Origin: Mastigamoeba balamuthi
Taxonomy: Eukaryota > Evosea > Mastigamoebida > Mastigamoebidae
Length of the DNA: 64,000 nucleotides
Direction of reading: 5' to 3'
Assembly (NCBI GenBank): GCA_902651635.1
Contig: CACRSC010000002.1
Location: 1 to 64,000 of the forward strand
Shown one piece after another: positions 10,678 through 22,680 of this stretch (position 1 is the first letter of the stretch; every line of letters starts with the position of its first letter). The notes beneath the pieces are model-generated. The model saw only the letters and a list, made by a program, of their open reading frames with translations, ran no database searches and was not told where the DNA came from. A program made the translations under genes and the position numbers.

Positions 10678-10972
10678 GGCGCTGTGTGGGGTCTCCGTAT
10701 GAGACGGGGGTCCTGCCCACCTTATGATCTCGGGAACTCTCGGCTCCACTTACCCCGGCAGCCTGCTGCATCTCACGAGATGCGAACAGAACTTGTGGAG
10801 GGACACACAATCAGGGAAGCGAGACAAGAGCGCTCTGCTCATCAACCCGTTCGCAGAGATGCACAAGATCTGCAGGCGAGATTTGGTTCACAGTTTTTTC
10901 GAATCACGAGTTTGGGGCAATTTCTGAGGCGAAGCTCGACTCGGCCAACACTCGCCCGCAGCAGAAGCCTCG

Positions 10973-12343
10973 ATGGTGAACGTCGACATCGCACTCAACG
11001 GCAGCCATGTGCGCCGCTCAGTAGCCGCAGGCCGTACCACAGCAGCCCGTGCGAGCACAATCGGCCCCTGACGGTCAGTTTGTTTTCCCCTCTGTTATTT
11101 TTCGGGCCCTCTTCAGGTGTTCGTCGCTGGCAGCACGAGGACCGTGTCCGGGTCGGTTCTCCTACACCTGGACGCTCCCCTCAGGGCGTTCTCAGTCACG
11201 ACGACCCTCGTGTGCCTCGCGGGGGCCTCGTACGTCGCCCGCACAGCCGGGGGGTCCGCTCGCTGCTGCCCCTGCAGCGACCTGCTCAGGCGCCAGTGCC
11301 GCTGGGTGCCCCCGGGCCACGTGGTCCCCGCGGGCAGCTCTGCGGTCAGGTTCGACCTGGGCGCCATCGACGGCGCGCTGCCCGGGTCGCACGAGGAGCT
11401 GCGGGGGTCGTACGTGCGCTACTACGTGGCAGTCGAGGTCGCCAGGCCCTCGGGCTGCTTCAACGTCCGCCGCTACGCCCCCGTCGCCGTCGTCTCGCTG
11501 GCAGCGCCGCTCCGCAAGCGCGTCGAGAGCTACGCGGCGCTCGAGAGGGCGCTGGCGGGGGTGCGCGGGGAGCCCGAGTTCCGGCTGAGCCCCCCGGAGG
11601 CCACCGAGTCGTTCTTCCTCGGGCCCGCGGCCAGCGAGGCCGCCAAGGCGTTCGGGCTGCCCAGCCTCACGCGCGGCAACATCGTCGTCTCGCTCAGCGT
11701 GCCGCGGCGGGCCTACGGCTACGGCGAGGCCATCGAGGCGGCCGTGCGCGTGCGCAACAGCAGCGGCAGGCGCGTCAGGGACGTGCAGGTCCGCGTCAGC
11801 CAGCGCTGCACGTGCGGCGCCACGGGGTTCCCGCAGGGCAGGTGGTGCCGCGTGCTGGCCAGGGTGTCGACGGGGTGCGCTGTGGAGCCGGGCAAGGAGG
11901 CCAGCGTGCTCGTGCACCTCAGGGCCCCTGTGGCCTCGACCTCGTTCACAGTAGACCTACCGCAGTTCTGGCTCACCGTGCGCCACACGCTCGACGTGGA
12001 CGTCAGGTACAAGGGCGCCGGGCGGCGCCTGACAGCCGGCGTAGCGATCGACCTGAATAGCATGCCGAGGGGGGCGGAGGCGGCCGAGTGGAGCCAGCAG
12101 AGGATCGCAGAGCTGGCGGAGACAGTGAGGCCCTGCATCCCCTGGAAGGTCTACGACAGCGAGAGCGAAATGCTCGGAGGGCCGCACGTGCAGGCCCTCT
12201 GCATCCCCGTCGACAGGGAGCTTGCGCCGCAGTCGGGGGCGCATGAGGGCCAGCTGGTGGTCGAGCAGGGCGAGCCCCTGTGCGACGAGCCCTGCTTCGT
12301 TGCTGTCAACACCAATCCAGCTCCCTACAAGTACCCTGACTGA
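10973..12343 (+). CDS. arrestin-fold protein 2
   Basis: Exon 1 is 10973-11008 (MVNVDIALNGSH) and exon 2 is 11117-12343, with a 108-base GT-AG intron at exactly the same protein position as in gene 1. The domains are the same: arrestin_N from the start to about residue 150, and arrestin_C from GNIVVSLSVPRRAYGYGEAI. The C-terminal GEPLCDEPCFVAVNTNP motif is present. It is the tandem neighbour of gene 1 in the same orientation, and the two are clearly recent duplicates. It is converging with gene 3, with only about 150 bases between their stops. Confidence 0.88.
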
Positions 12344-12496
12344 GCAACTGCGTACTTGTGAAGAACTGTTTTCCGTGTCAATCCAGTACATACCCGGACT
12401 TTTCTGTCCTGTCATGCCATGGCAATAGTGGCAGAGGAGGCGTTCTTCAGGCGTGTAAGGACCGCGGATGCTTGAATCTCAACATGGCCGAGGTGG

Positions 12497-13821
12497 TCAG
12501 TCGTCTTGGCGGTGCTTGCACATGCAGGGATCCGTGTCGGCGTCGATGAAGCAGGGCTCGTCGCACAGGGGCTCGCCCTCGGGCACGAACGTCTGGCCGT
12601 ACAGCGGCCTCTGCGAAGCGAACGCCCTGTCGACGGGGACGCAGAGGGCCTGCACGTGCGGCCCCTTGAGCATGTCACTCTCGCTGTCGTAGACCTTCCA
12701 GGGGATGCAGGGCCTCACTGCCTCCACCAGCTCTGCGATCCTCTGCTGGCCCCACTCCTCCGCCTCAGCCCCCCTCGGCACGCTGTTCAGGTCGATAGGA
12801 AAGCCCGTAGAGAGCCTACGCCCGATGCCCTTGTACCTGACATCCACGTCGAGCGTGTGGGTCTTCTGAAGCATGAACCGACTCCGGCAGAGGACAAAGC
12901 AGGTTGCCGCTGCAGGAACTCTGAGGTGCACGAGCACGTCGGCCTCCTTGCCGGGCTCCACCACGCACCCCGTCGACACCTTGACCAGCTCGCGGGCCCA
13001 CTCGCAGGCGGGCTCGTTGTCGAGGGAACAGCGGGACCGCTGCGTGATCCTTACCTCGACGTCCTTGATCTTCGTGCTGCTGCTGTTGCGCACGTGCACC
13101 GTCGCCACGATCACCTCCCCGAAGCCGTACGAGCGCCGCGGTGCGCTGATCGACGCGAAGAGGGACCCGCTCTTGAAGCTGGGGAATCCGAACTTCATTG
13201 TGGACTCGGACTTGGCGGGCGACCGCAGCCACCACTCGTCGACCTCGTTCTCGTCGACAGGGTCCGTCTGATCGGGGTATTTCAGCCTCTGCAGCTCCTG
13301 GTACTTCTCGAGCGGCGTCATGAGCGACACGACGGTCAGGAGCCCCCAGCGCTTCTTGTTGAAGCTGCCCAGTGGTGTGACGACCTTCACGGCGACGCAG
13401 TAGCGCACGTACGACCCGCACGGCCGCAGGATGCGCACCTTCTCCTCGTGCGACGGTGGCCAGCAGGCACCGAGCGTCCCGAGGTCGAACTTGATTGCAG
13501 TTTCGCCTGCGGGCAGGGTGCTGTCGACGGCGGGCTTCCAGACGACCTTGCGCTCGAAGAAAGATGCGTCGAACTCGGTCTCGTCCGATGAGCCCTCAGG
13601 GACGAACCAAACCCCAGCGAAGCCCACGAGGGAGGTCTCGACGGCCACCACCTTGAGAGCAGCGCTAAGTTGCAGGCGCACTCTTCCCGTGACAGCCCTC
13701 GGCGACCCCGCAACGAACACCTGGGCGCAGGGGTCACTGACCCGTCAGAGACTCGCACACGGCAGTCGACTGCACGACGCACGTGAGATCCGTTGAGCTC
13801 GATGTCCACCTCGTTCTCCAT
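12497..13821 (-). CDS. arrestin-fold protein 3
   Basis: Minus-strand gene: exon 1 is 13821-13783 (MENEVDIELNGSH) and exon 2 is 13720-12497, around a 62-base intron in the family's conserved position. It has an arrestin_N domain, a short acidic insert (DPVDENEVDEWW), then arrestin_C from GSLFASISAPRRSYGFGEVI. The ending GEPLCDEPCFIDADTDP keeps the two cysteines. The long opposite-strand frame at 12506-13591 is a shadow of this gene. Function is inferred from fold only: a membrane-cargo or receptor adaptor. Confidence 0.87.
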
Positions 13822-14307
13822 CAAAGAGGGTTGTTGTGCGCGGAGGTGTGGAGTGGAGTCTGTTGAGATTTGCCTGAGGGTTTTCCTTGAATCAGTCCCT
13901 TTTCCAGAGAAATCCTTGCGGGAACGACTCCCCAGAATAGGTACAAACAGGCACCATCTCTCCGCCCTACATTGCATCCCCAGCGTCCTCAACCTGTGAC
14001 AGTCTCGGAGAAGAGTTTTTCTCTCAAGGTCGTTCAGATTTCCCACTCACCGTGGAGAATCAAAGAACAACAGGTTTGGGACAATCTGCTCAGAGAGGCA
14101 AGAACATTTTCGGCATGAAAAATCAAAAAATGGACTGGTGAAATTGGGCAACCGCAGAAGCTCTTGAAAAACCAGTCACAGAACGAAGTGCGACATACAG
14201 AAGACTACAGAACAAATAGAAAATAACCGCCTATGAACACGCATTCCCTTGTTCTTTCAGAGGGTATCTAAGAGATATTATCCCTTATCACACGCTGAAA
14301 GTCTCCG
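13822..14307. other. intergenic, between divergent arrestin 3 and SNARE genes
   Basis: No coding signal. It should contain both promoters, but I could not pick out a defined element. Confidence 0.5.
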
Positions 14308-15145
14308 ATGTCTGAGGAACTTGTGGCGCTGGACGGAGAGCTCCAGGACCTCTTCAAAGAGATTCGCGAGTGCATCACCCTGGTTAAGAGAGCGAGGAAC
14401 GAGATGGAGTTCCAGAGGGTGCTGCTCTCCTTCCCACGATCCCAACTCAATTCTCCAAACGCCCTCAGGTATCCGACTTCGTCAAGGACCGCCTCAAACG
14501 CTCTGCCAAAGGTACCCAGCTCCCCCCTCCCCTTCCAACACGATCGCCTTTATGTCTTTGGCACACAGCAATCAGTGGATACAAGGTCGAGCTGCGCTAC
14601 ATCAAGAAGATGAACGACCCTTTCATGGGGGAGGTGAAAAATACAGAATCCATCCACCATTAATAGCTGAATGATTGGAGAACGCCTTCAGAAGGTGGCC
14701 CATTTCGAGGAAACGCAGCACGATCTGCAGCAGGAGCTCGATTGCACCGAGAGGAAGAGATATTGTGGTGCACTGCAGAGCAAGGACGGACTGACAACCG
14801 ATGGCCTGCTCGGGAAGGGTACGGCCATACAGAACATGGACATCAACATTCTGCTGGCTGCACTTGCAACTGTAGAGCAGGACAAAACCATTGGATCCAA
14901 GATCCTGGCACGCACTTCAGTCCAACATGATCAGCTCAATAACACCAATGAGCACCTGGAGCATGTATGCATCACTCTATTTTATTTGTTCTCATTTTAG
15001 ATAGTTGGAGAGTGCAATGAAACTTGCTTCCAGGGAGATAGGTATGATTATAAAAAGGCTCGTGACGGACAAGATGATAATGGGATTAACTGCACTGATC
15101 GTGTTGGGTGTTATTGTCATCTTTGTGATGTCACTTTCCAAGTAA
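14308..15145 (+). CDS. Qb-type SNARE (NPSN/Vti1-like)
   Basis: Starts at MSEELVALDGELQDLFKEIR and is split into about six short exons. The best-supported junction joins ...NTNEHLEH (before 14966) to LESAMKLASREIG (after an acceptor at about 15004). The C-terminal part has the SNARE heptad coil with a central glutamine (SVQHDQLNN), then KRLVTDKMIM and a single membrane helix (LTALIVLGVIVIFVMSLSK) before the stop, a tail-anchor layout. The order (N-terminal helices, Qb SNARE motif, VTDK..M, tail anchor) best fits plant-type NPSN or Vti1 proteins acting in vesicle fusion. One internal junction near 14640-14690 is not resolved, so the exact protein is uncertain. Confidence 0.72.
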
Positions 15146-15586
15146 GAGTTTCAATTATATGCATTAGCCCTTTGATATCATATGTGCAATGCAGCCTTCC
15201 ACTACAGAACTACAGATGCAGATACTGTGAGCAGCTGTCAAATTGGAAGCACATAGAAGCCATCAAAATCTTCTGGGCACACAGAACTACTTGAATGGAA
15301 AAGAGATCTACATTTATTTCAGGTTATTCTCGGATTCGAGCCTCATTATTGTTGATTTTCCTGTTATCTTGTTTCTTTTGTTAAACAAACCACAAGATCT
15401 CGAAATGAAATGAAATGAAATTCGTCGTTTCCCATTCCGCTACCAGTGAGGGATGAGCTCTATCGGGCCAGAGGCGTTGGGGGTCCACAGGATCTCGAAA
15501 CCACGTGCATTATGATCACCACACCAAGCCCAAACCTCCCGGGACTTTTGAAAGAGGCTTTGCTCTATTGGCAATAGCAGTTCTAT
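15146..15586. other. flank of the LTR element, no gene seen
   Basis: Contains a short GAAAT tandem run (about 15401-15420). A frame that continues past the SNARE stop was judged non-coding. The last bases, CTAT, form the left target-site copy of the retrotransposon. Confidence 0.5.
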
Positions 15587-15682
15587 TGTAGTGATCTTCT
15601 CACCCCAATTCTCACCTCAACGTCACCAACACCCGATATCAAAACAGAGCTCTCTTTCCCTTCGTTCAGTCACACCCTCACA
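15587..15682 (+). repeat. left LTR
   Basis: 96 bases, beginning TGTAGTG and ending CTCACA (TG...CA). It differs from the right LTR at one position. It is preceded by CTAT, which recurs after the right LTR as a 4-base target-site duplication. Confidence 0.9.
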
Positions 15683-15871
15683 ATAGCTATCGTGGTTTAA
15701 TTTTAAACCTCAAGCCGCGCGTGCCAGTAGCTATCGCCCCGGAACCCCGGTGGACCTGCCTAGGCCGTGGCGCCTCATTAGGCCAGTATCTACCAACGTT
15801 CTAGGGGCCACAAACGTTATTCCATCGTTGGGAAACCTACGTCGGAAAAACCCACGCACGTGCGCCAGTCT

Positions 15872-16165
15872 ACGTTTGAGCTACTCGTTTCTTGGACGTC
15901 CCTGTTGTTCTACGCCCCTTCTGAGCTCCAAGCATCGAGCCTGCGTGGAGTTTGGCATTAGAGGCGTCGTTAGAACTCGTCAGCCCGCGTTTTTCGATTC
16001 GTACGAATTTCGCGTGCACAGGTACGTTTAAGCCACTCTCGTTTCTCCGAGGTTCCTACCGAGTTCTACGCCCCTTCTGAGCTCCAAGCATCGTGTCTGC
16101 GTGGAAATCAGCGTTAGAGGCGTCATTAGAGCCCGCTAGTCCACGTTTCTCGATCCGGGAAGAAT
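15872..16165 (+). repeat. tandem duplication in the retrotransposon leader
   Basis: Two units of about 150 bases follow each other. Both contain TTCTACGCCCCTTCTGAGCT (from 15908 and from 16064) and continue with related sequence through GCGTTAGAGGCGTC-like words. The second unit overlaps the likely start of gag. Confidence 0.75.
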
Positions 16166-19100
16166 TGCTCACTCCTTTTCCAGAAAGACAGCGTGGAATA
16201 GCATCGGACTCTCTCGTATACCGTTGTCTAATGGCGATGACAACCGACCTCGACAAGTTCTTGAAGCAGCCAGGAGTGTACACTCCACTCCTGCTCACGA
16301 ACACGACGTTCGAGGAGGCCTGGCGCTGGACCCGTACCGTTCAGGATTCGGTGACCATGGGCTTCGCAAAACTCGATCTGGACACGTTCGACGCGACGAA
16401 CCTGATCCCGATCAGCGTCCAGCAGGCGCTCATCTACAAAGCCAAGGCGGCTGAGCGCAAAAAGGCAGGGAAGACCGCAGACGTCTCGATCCCCAAGAAG
16501 TTCGTCGACCTCAAGGACTTCGTTTTCGCCGTCACGAGGCCACCCGACGTTTACGCATCGCGGCAGCTCTTCGACAAGATCGTCACGTACAAGGACCCGG
16601 GCCACAAGCCCGAGTACTTCATCGAGGTCACGAAGCTCCGCGAAAGGTTTGATGAACTCGCGAAGTTGTTCTTCCCCAACACCGCAGATGACGAACTCTG
16701 CGAGGTGTGGGCAGAACGTCTCTCAGGGCTTATCAAGCGTCGTCTCGAGGGTTCGTTCGTCTCTGGCAGAATTCCTTCGATCAAAATCGACAAACTCATG
16801 GACCGCACGTCCGACATCGCGATTCACATCGACGAGACCATCGCGGAAGGCATTCTCGACGATCTGGGACACTCCAGCGACAGGTTCGACAAGAAAAAGT
16901 TCGTCACGAAGGCAACGACTATGGGCATTCGGGACAGCGGGAGCAGCGACAAGTTCAAGAAGCCGCAGGAGCAGATCAAGCAGTCACGCTGGGGCGAGTT
17001 CAAGATCGTCGAGGGCAAGGTCCAGACATTCCTGACGTTCGAGGACCGCGAGCGCTGCCGCAAGGACAAGCTCTGCTTCGTCTGCCGGTCACCGAACCAC
17101 AACAAGGAGGACTGCCCCAACGTCAAGGGCAAGGCCCCAACGGCGTCCTCGACAACGTCGCCATATGCCCCCACACGGGCAGGAGTATCAGGATCAGCAT
17201 CTGCTGCACCGGCAGCACAGCAGCGCCAACTTCGTCAGCGCAGCGAGATCCCTCAACCGTCCCGTTACTCGCCGAGCTCCAAAACGCAGCAAGTGGAGGT
17301 CAAGCCCAGCAACGACCCAGCAAACCCCCTCGAGCAGATTCGGGAGTCAGACATGGTCGAGTTCTTGCGCAAGAAGGGCTACAAGGTCAACTACGCCAGC
17401 ATCGCAGTCGACCACATCGCAAGCCCCACCACTGTGCACGACCAGGCCAAGGACAACACTGACAACCCGTTTGGGGACGTTCCGACGTTCGACAAAGTCG
17501 CAATGATCGACCTGTCGTTGTTTGAGAAGATCTACGAGCCGTCTGAGGCCACGTGTGGACGTCGCATACTCCTCCAGCCTGTCGTTTCGACAGGGTCGCA
17601 TGCAGGCCAGAACGTCAACGCACAGCTCGACAGCGGGGCGGACCGCATGATGATCAACATCACGTACGTCAAGAAGCTCCAGTGGGACGACCACGTGCGT
17701 GCTCTACCGAAGCAGGTCGTCATGTATGGCGATAACGGACGCATGGAAATCATCAGACACGTTGTCATCATCGACGTTCAGTTGATTCCCAATGCACCGA
17801 GCCAGCAGGCGATCATGTTCGTCACCCACAACACACCGAACGGGGAGTACTTCCTACTTGGACTCTGTGACGTGCAGCACTTCATCTGCAAGTTCGAGAA
17901 CCCGCCGATTTTCGAGTACAACCACGCATGGAACAAGCTCGTCAAGGAAGAAGAGGATCCCATCGAGCTCTCGGTTCCTACTCTGGCTCTGACGTTCCAG
18001 GAGGGCCAACTGCCTCCAGTCAACATCGGTCCACTCATCTCCGACAACCCCGTGTATCTGCAGCGGACGCAGGAGCTACTGCTCAGCAGGGCAGCAGTGT
18101 TTCGTCCCCTGGACGCCAAGCCAGTCGACTACCCAAAGAAATTCCACATCGAGCTTAAGCCTGGAGCCATTGTTCGTGGACGCGAGGTACCGCACCTCAG
18201 CAAGGAGGACATTGACTTCATCAGTGGCGAAACTCGTAACTGGGACAGGGTAGGTGTCTTCCTGCCAATCACGTCGTTCGAGGAAGCCCCGATCGCACCC
18301 CCACCCCCTGCTATGCCCGTCGTCGTCATTCGCAATGAGGAGCGGAGGTGGTGTGGGAACTACATACCGCTCAACGAGTGCACGGTCAAGAAGAAGATGG
18401 GCAGCCTCAAGGTTTGGGACGTCGTTCAGCACTGCGCAGGAAACAAATGGCTGTCCAAGTGGGACATGAAGCGAGGTTACTTCCAATTCGCAGTGGACGA
18501 GGAAACGTCCTGGCTACTAATGTTCTGGACGCCACTGGGGCTTCGTTGTCCGACGAGAGTGGTATTTGGAGCATCGGGAGCTGGCGATTTCTTCCAGGAG
18601 GCCATCTCGTACCTGATCCAGCCGTTCAAGGAGTTTAAGAACTATATCGACGACTGTATCCAGGCTACCAACGGGTTCGAGACCTGGTACGAGTCTGCCG
18701 AGAAGTTCCTCGACATGTGCGTCACGAAGAACATCAAGCTCAATGCCCCCAAGTGCTTCATTGGTTATGAAGAAATGCCCGTTCTCGGTTGGCTGTCAGC
18801 CTGGGACCACGTTCGCATCGATCCAGCTCGCATCGAAGCAGTCAAAAACGCGGTATTTCCCTACACGGTGGGCATGCTGCAGAGTTTTCTCGGTGTGGTA
18901 GGTTTCGTGTCGCAGTTCGTTCGCAATTTCGCTGATCTGACGGCGCCGTTGTGGGACCTGTTCACGTACAACAAGAAACTGATTGCCACACCTCAGAAGT
19001 CGTTCAAAGGATGGCGTGGGCTTCGTCGTTTGCAGGGAGTCAACGAAGAGCACCACCATTGCTTCGATATGATTATTGGAGCAATTGTCAACTCGGACAT

Positions 19101-21076
19101 CCTCGTGCAGCCCATCCCCGGTGCTGTCGTTTTCATCAAGCCCGATGGATGTGAGTATGGAGTCGGTGGAGGAGTCCTTCAGCGTAATCCCGAAACTGGG
19201 GTCATCTCTTCCCTGCTGTTCTACTCACGCAAATTGACGAAACTCGAGCGCAAATACCCGATCATCGAAAAGGAGGCCATCGGAGTCATCGAGCTTACAC
19301 AAAAGGCCCGACCTTACATCTTCGGCCCCCTGGTCATCGAACCCGACCACTCGAATTTGCAGTGGATGTACACCTCGCAGAACCGTAGGGTGCAGCGTTG
19401 GTCTGTCGCACTGTCCGAATTTGAGCATTCGATCGTCTACAAACCCGGCGAGGAAACCCCATCGGAGACTACTTTTCCCGGTCAGTTCCCCTTGACGACG
19501 GCGAAGAGAAAGTCAATTGGTTGGTTCAGGCCAGCACAATCGTCGAGAACTGCGCATGCTACAAGCAGGACATCGCGGTTATCAAGTCCTTCGTTAATTC
19601 GACAACTCACGAGGTCGTTAACGGGATCATCATACTCTCTGCAGAGCTACCTAAGGACATTTTAGCCCGTATATTCGCCCTCGGTCACTCCGTACCCTAC
19701 GTGGGTCATGGAGGCATCGCACGCACGACAGCTTCAATTGAATCGGCCGTCAAGTGGCCTGGCATCGCCAACTGCATCGCAAAACTCGTTCGCGAGTGCC
19801 CAACGTGCCAGAAACTTCGAGCAATTCGTCCACATGCAGGCGAAATGGGCACTACACGTGCAGAGTCGCCGTTCGAATTCCTGTTCATGGACCACATCGG
19901 GAAGCTCACTGAGTCCAACAACAAGCACTACATCCTCACTGTCATCGATCGATTCTCGCTATGGACCTGGCTCGTAGCCACCGAGTCCACGGATGCGGAG
20001 GAAGTCATGGATGCATTGTGAAAGTATGTCTTCAGTTCCAAGTCGTTCCCGCGGACAATTGGTACGGACGGCGCAGGTGCATTCAAGTCCGAGGAGTTTT
20101 CCTCGATGCTGAAGGGCCTCGACATCAACCATCACATCTCGGCGCCGCACCACCCACTAGGTCATGGAGTCGTCGAAGTCCGCAACAAGCAGGTCGTGGA
20201 CATCGTTCGTGCAGTAGTGAAGGACGACAAGGACTGGGACGTCAGCCTTCCTGCAATTTCCCTCGCCATAAACTGCGTGGTGTCACGGTTGCTCGGAACA
20301 TCACCGTTCCGCGTAATCCACAACTTCGAGCCACGTCTCCCACTCAACATCGCCATTGGAGGACAGCAGGACAACAAGGACATCGAGGAGTCGGATGACC
20401 AGTACGAATTCGCCCAGCGCAACGTCGTTAAAGCTGCCGAATTGTTCCCCGTTGTCCAAGAACTCCAAAAACGCATCGAGGAGGAGCACCACACAAGATA
20501 CATCGCATCTGCCAAGGGCAAGACGTCGTACCAGCCCGGGGACTACGTGATCCTGTGGAGCAAGCGGGACGAGAAGCTCGACCTCGCATGGTCGGGACCG
20601 TTTGTTGTTATAGGCACTCACAGGGACTCGAACGTCATCTACGAAATCGAAAGCCTTGTCGATCACGTACGCAGCACCGTGCACGTGGACCGTCTCCACT
20701 TCTTCTACCCTGGGGACATGACCCTCGAGCAGCTCTCGAAGGAAGCTTGCAACAGGGGCGAGTTCCTCATCGAGAAAGTCTACAAGCACAGGCGCGAGAA
20801 CGGAAAATTGTATTTCCGTATCAAGTACGTCGGTTTCCCTGACGTGCCAGACGACCACCCCGACGCATGGAACGTCTACGAGAACGTTCGTTGGTGTGCT
20901 CCGATCAAGGAGTACATGAACATCCACAAGATCGCCAAGCCGAAACTCTTCAAACGGGGGTAGGCGAAATTCGTCGTTATGATTTCGGAGAGGTCCTTCC
21001 CCGACACTGAGTGACAGCAGCCCAGCTGCTTACACACAACATCTCCTACAGTTCTTCCTTTCACGGAGAGGGGGAA

Positions 21077-21172
21077 TGTAGTGATCTTCTCACCCCAATT
21101 CTCACCTCAATGTCACCAACACCCGATATCAAAACAGAGCTCTCTTTCCCTTCGTTCAGTCACACCCTCACA
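21077..21172 (+). repeat. right LTR
   Basis: Matches the left LTR over all 96 bases except one C/T difference. It is preceded by the purine tract GGAGAGGGGGAA and followed by CTAT. Confidence 0.9.
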
Positions 21173-22680
21173 CTATAGAGGTAGTTTTTTGGTGATAGAG
21201 AGGTTTTGGTTAGGGTAGTGCAAGGTCGGCAGCTCTGCCACGCTCCTGGCAGTGGTAAACCCCTCAGCTGTGGCTCGAGGGGCATGCCAGGGGGTACCCA
21301 GGGACTAGGAAATACCGCGGGATGGCGGCCGTGGTGCACGGGGCCCCTAAACCCCCATCCGTCAACCTTCTTCACCTCTCTTCCTTGCCACACAACAGGG
21401 TGGGTCTCTGGCCTCGAGCACAGGGCCAGGTGAAGGCACTGAGGGCCATGCTCTCAACAAGGGATGATACTCTCGTAAGTTAGGCTCTACTGGTGCACAC
21501 CTTGTGGAAGCTGGATGGCGATCTGAGAGCTTGAGTTCTGGCTGAGGATCAGGAATGGGAAATGTAGAGAAGAAGCACCCCTAAGTCCATAGTCTCAGTG
21601 TGATACACTGATCCTGCTGGGGAAAAACAGGGAACATTCCCTATTACACATTGATAACAGTATTACAGTTGTCCCAGCTCGTTCCTGGATTGAAACAGAC
21701 AGAAATAATCTTACTCTGTAAGAGGTAAAATCTACCTCTATCCAGCAGATAGTGCAAGACAAGAGCATCACTGTCTTCATGAAGGCCAAAGGTCACATTC
21801 TGAAGAGAGCCTACATGCCCTTTTTATGCCCAGTTACACTAACTAGTAGCAATTGAAACAATGCAAAGCAATAGGAAAAATAGTAAATAGTTGAAATAGG
21901 TTCACATGTGGCACAAAAATTGCTATTAGCAATTGAAGCGCTAAATTAGCACTGAAAAACATTGCTAAAGATGTATCACTTCATGTGCAAAAGTCACAGT
22001 GATGACCAAATGTTAAATGACTAATTTAAATTGCAGTCAGAAAAATAATATGAAACCCCTTTGGCTTAGCCAATAGAGTTAGATAAGGACAAAGAAGAGA
22101 ACGAAACATAGAGAAGAGAAGAAAAGCCAGAGAACAAGGGATAAGGTGAACTAGACAGCATAGTGTAAGCTCCTGTCTCTCACCGGAAGAGTATACTTAT
22201 TGTCAGAGAACTGTACTACAGCATTAATTATAGTGACAATTTCTTCTGTAAACAGCACCAGTTCGTATATCATTGATGTAAACAAAACAATTATAATTAT
22301 CAGTGACTGCTTTATGCAATCAACTGAAATTTTTATTCAGAAAGAAGTAACTAAATACAAGAGCTGTAAATAGCTACTTGACTTGGATCATTGAGACAAT
22401 TGTACCAAATAAGCCCACCTCCTCAGCTATAAACTTGTTTCTCTTCACGCTCTGTCATTAACGAATGTCATCTGTTGCAAATGCTTATCAGCATGACCAT
22501 GAGAATCTGTATGAGTTGTTTCAAATTAGGGACATCGGCTTTCTCTAGTCATCACCTTTAAGAACATAGAGCAGCCAGCCCTCGGTATCCCTTGGTGTAC
22601 ACAACGCTGAACTCTCTTTTGCATTGCTGTCTCTTAAGAAGTCGCCTAACATACTCGTGAACAGGCTCGGAAGGCAGAAT
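21173..22680. other. AT-rich intergenic, no gene recognised
   Basis: No supported coding region. A C/G-rich stretch at 21220-21400 is unlike its AT-rich surroundings but has no visible gene. A row of ATTAGCAATTGAAGC-like words lies near 21.84-21.96 kb. Confidence 0.4.

Larger units (their letters stand above)
15587..21172 (+). mobile_element. Ty3/gypsy-type LTR retrotransposon with chromodomain
   Basis: A 5.6-kb element bounded by two 96-base LTRs and a CTAT target duplication. Parts in order: a leader with a tandem duplication (about 15.87-16.17 kb); gag with a CCHC zinc knuckle (CFVCRSPNHNKEDC, near 17.08 kb); aspartic protease with LDSGAD (near 17.63 kb); reverse transcriptase (about 18.3-18.9 kb); RNase H (about 19.1-19.45 kb); integrase with an HHCC-like zinc region and DDE core (about 19.65-20.4 kb); and a C-terminal chromodomain (near 20.77-20.93 kb). 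A purine tract precedes the right LTR. The order RT-RNaseH-integrase-chromodomain places it with chromovirus-like Ty3/gypsy elements. The LTRs are almost identical, so the insertion is young, but the coding region looks broken in about two places. No canonical tRNA primer site is evident right after the left LTR. Confidence 0.9.

Noticed and set aside
9688-10749. 353-residue frame on the minus strand opposite arrestin 1
   Set aside because: Shadow of a GC-rich coding exon; low-complexity Arg/Ala/Leu content, no domain, and the plus strand has clear arrestin features.
12506-13591. 361-residue plus-strand frame opposite arrestin 3
   Set aside because: Same reason: a complementary frame of a real exon.
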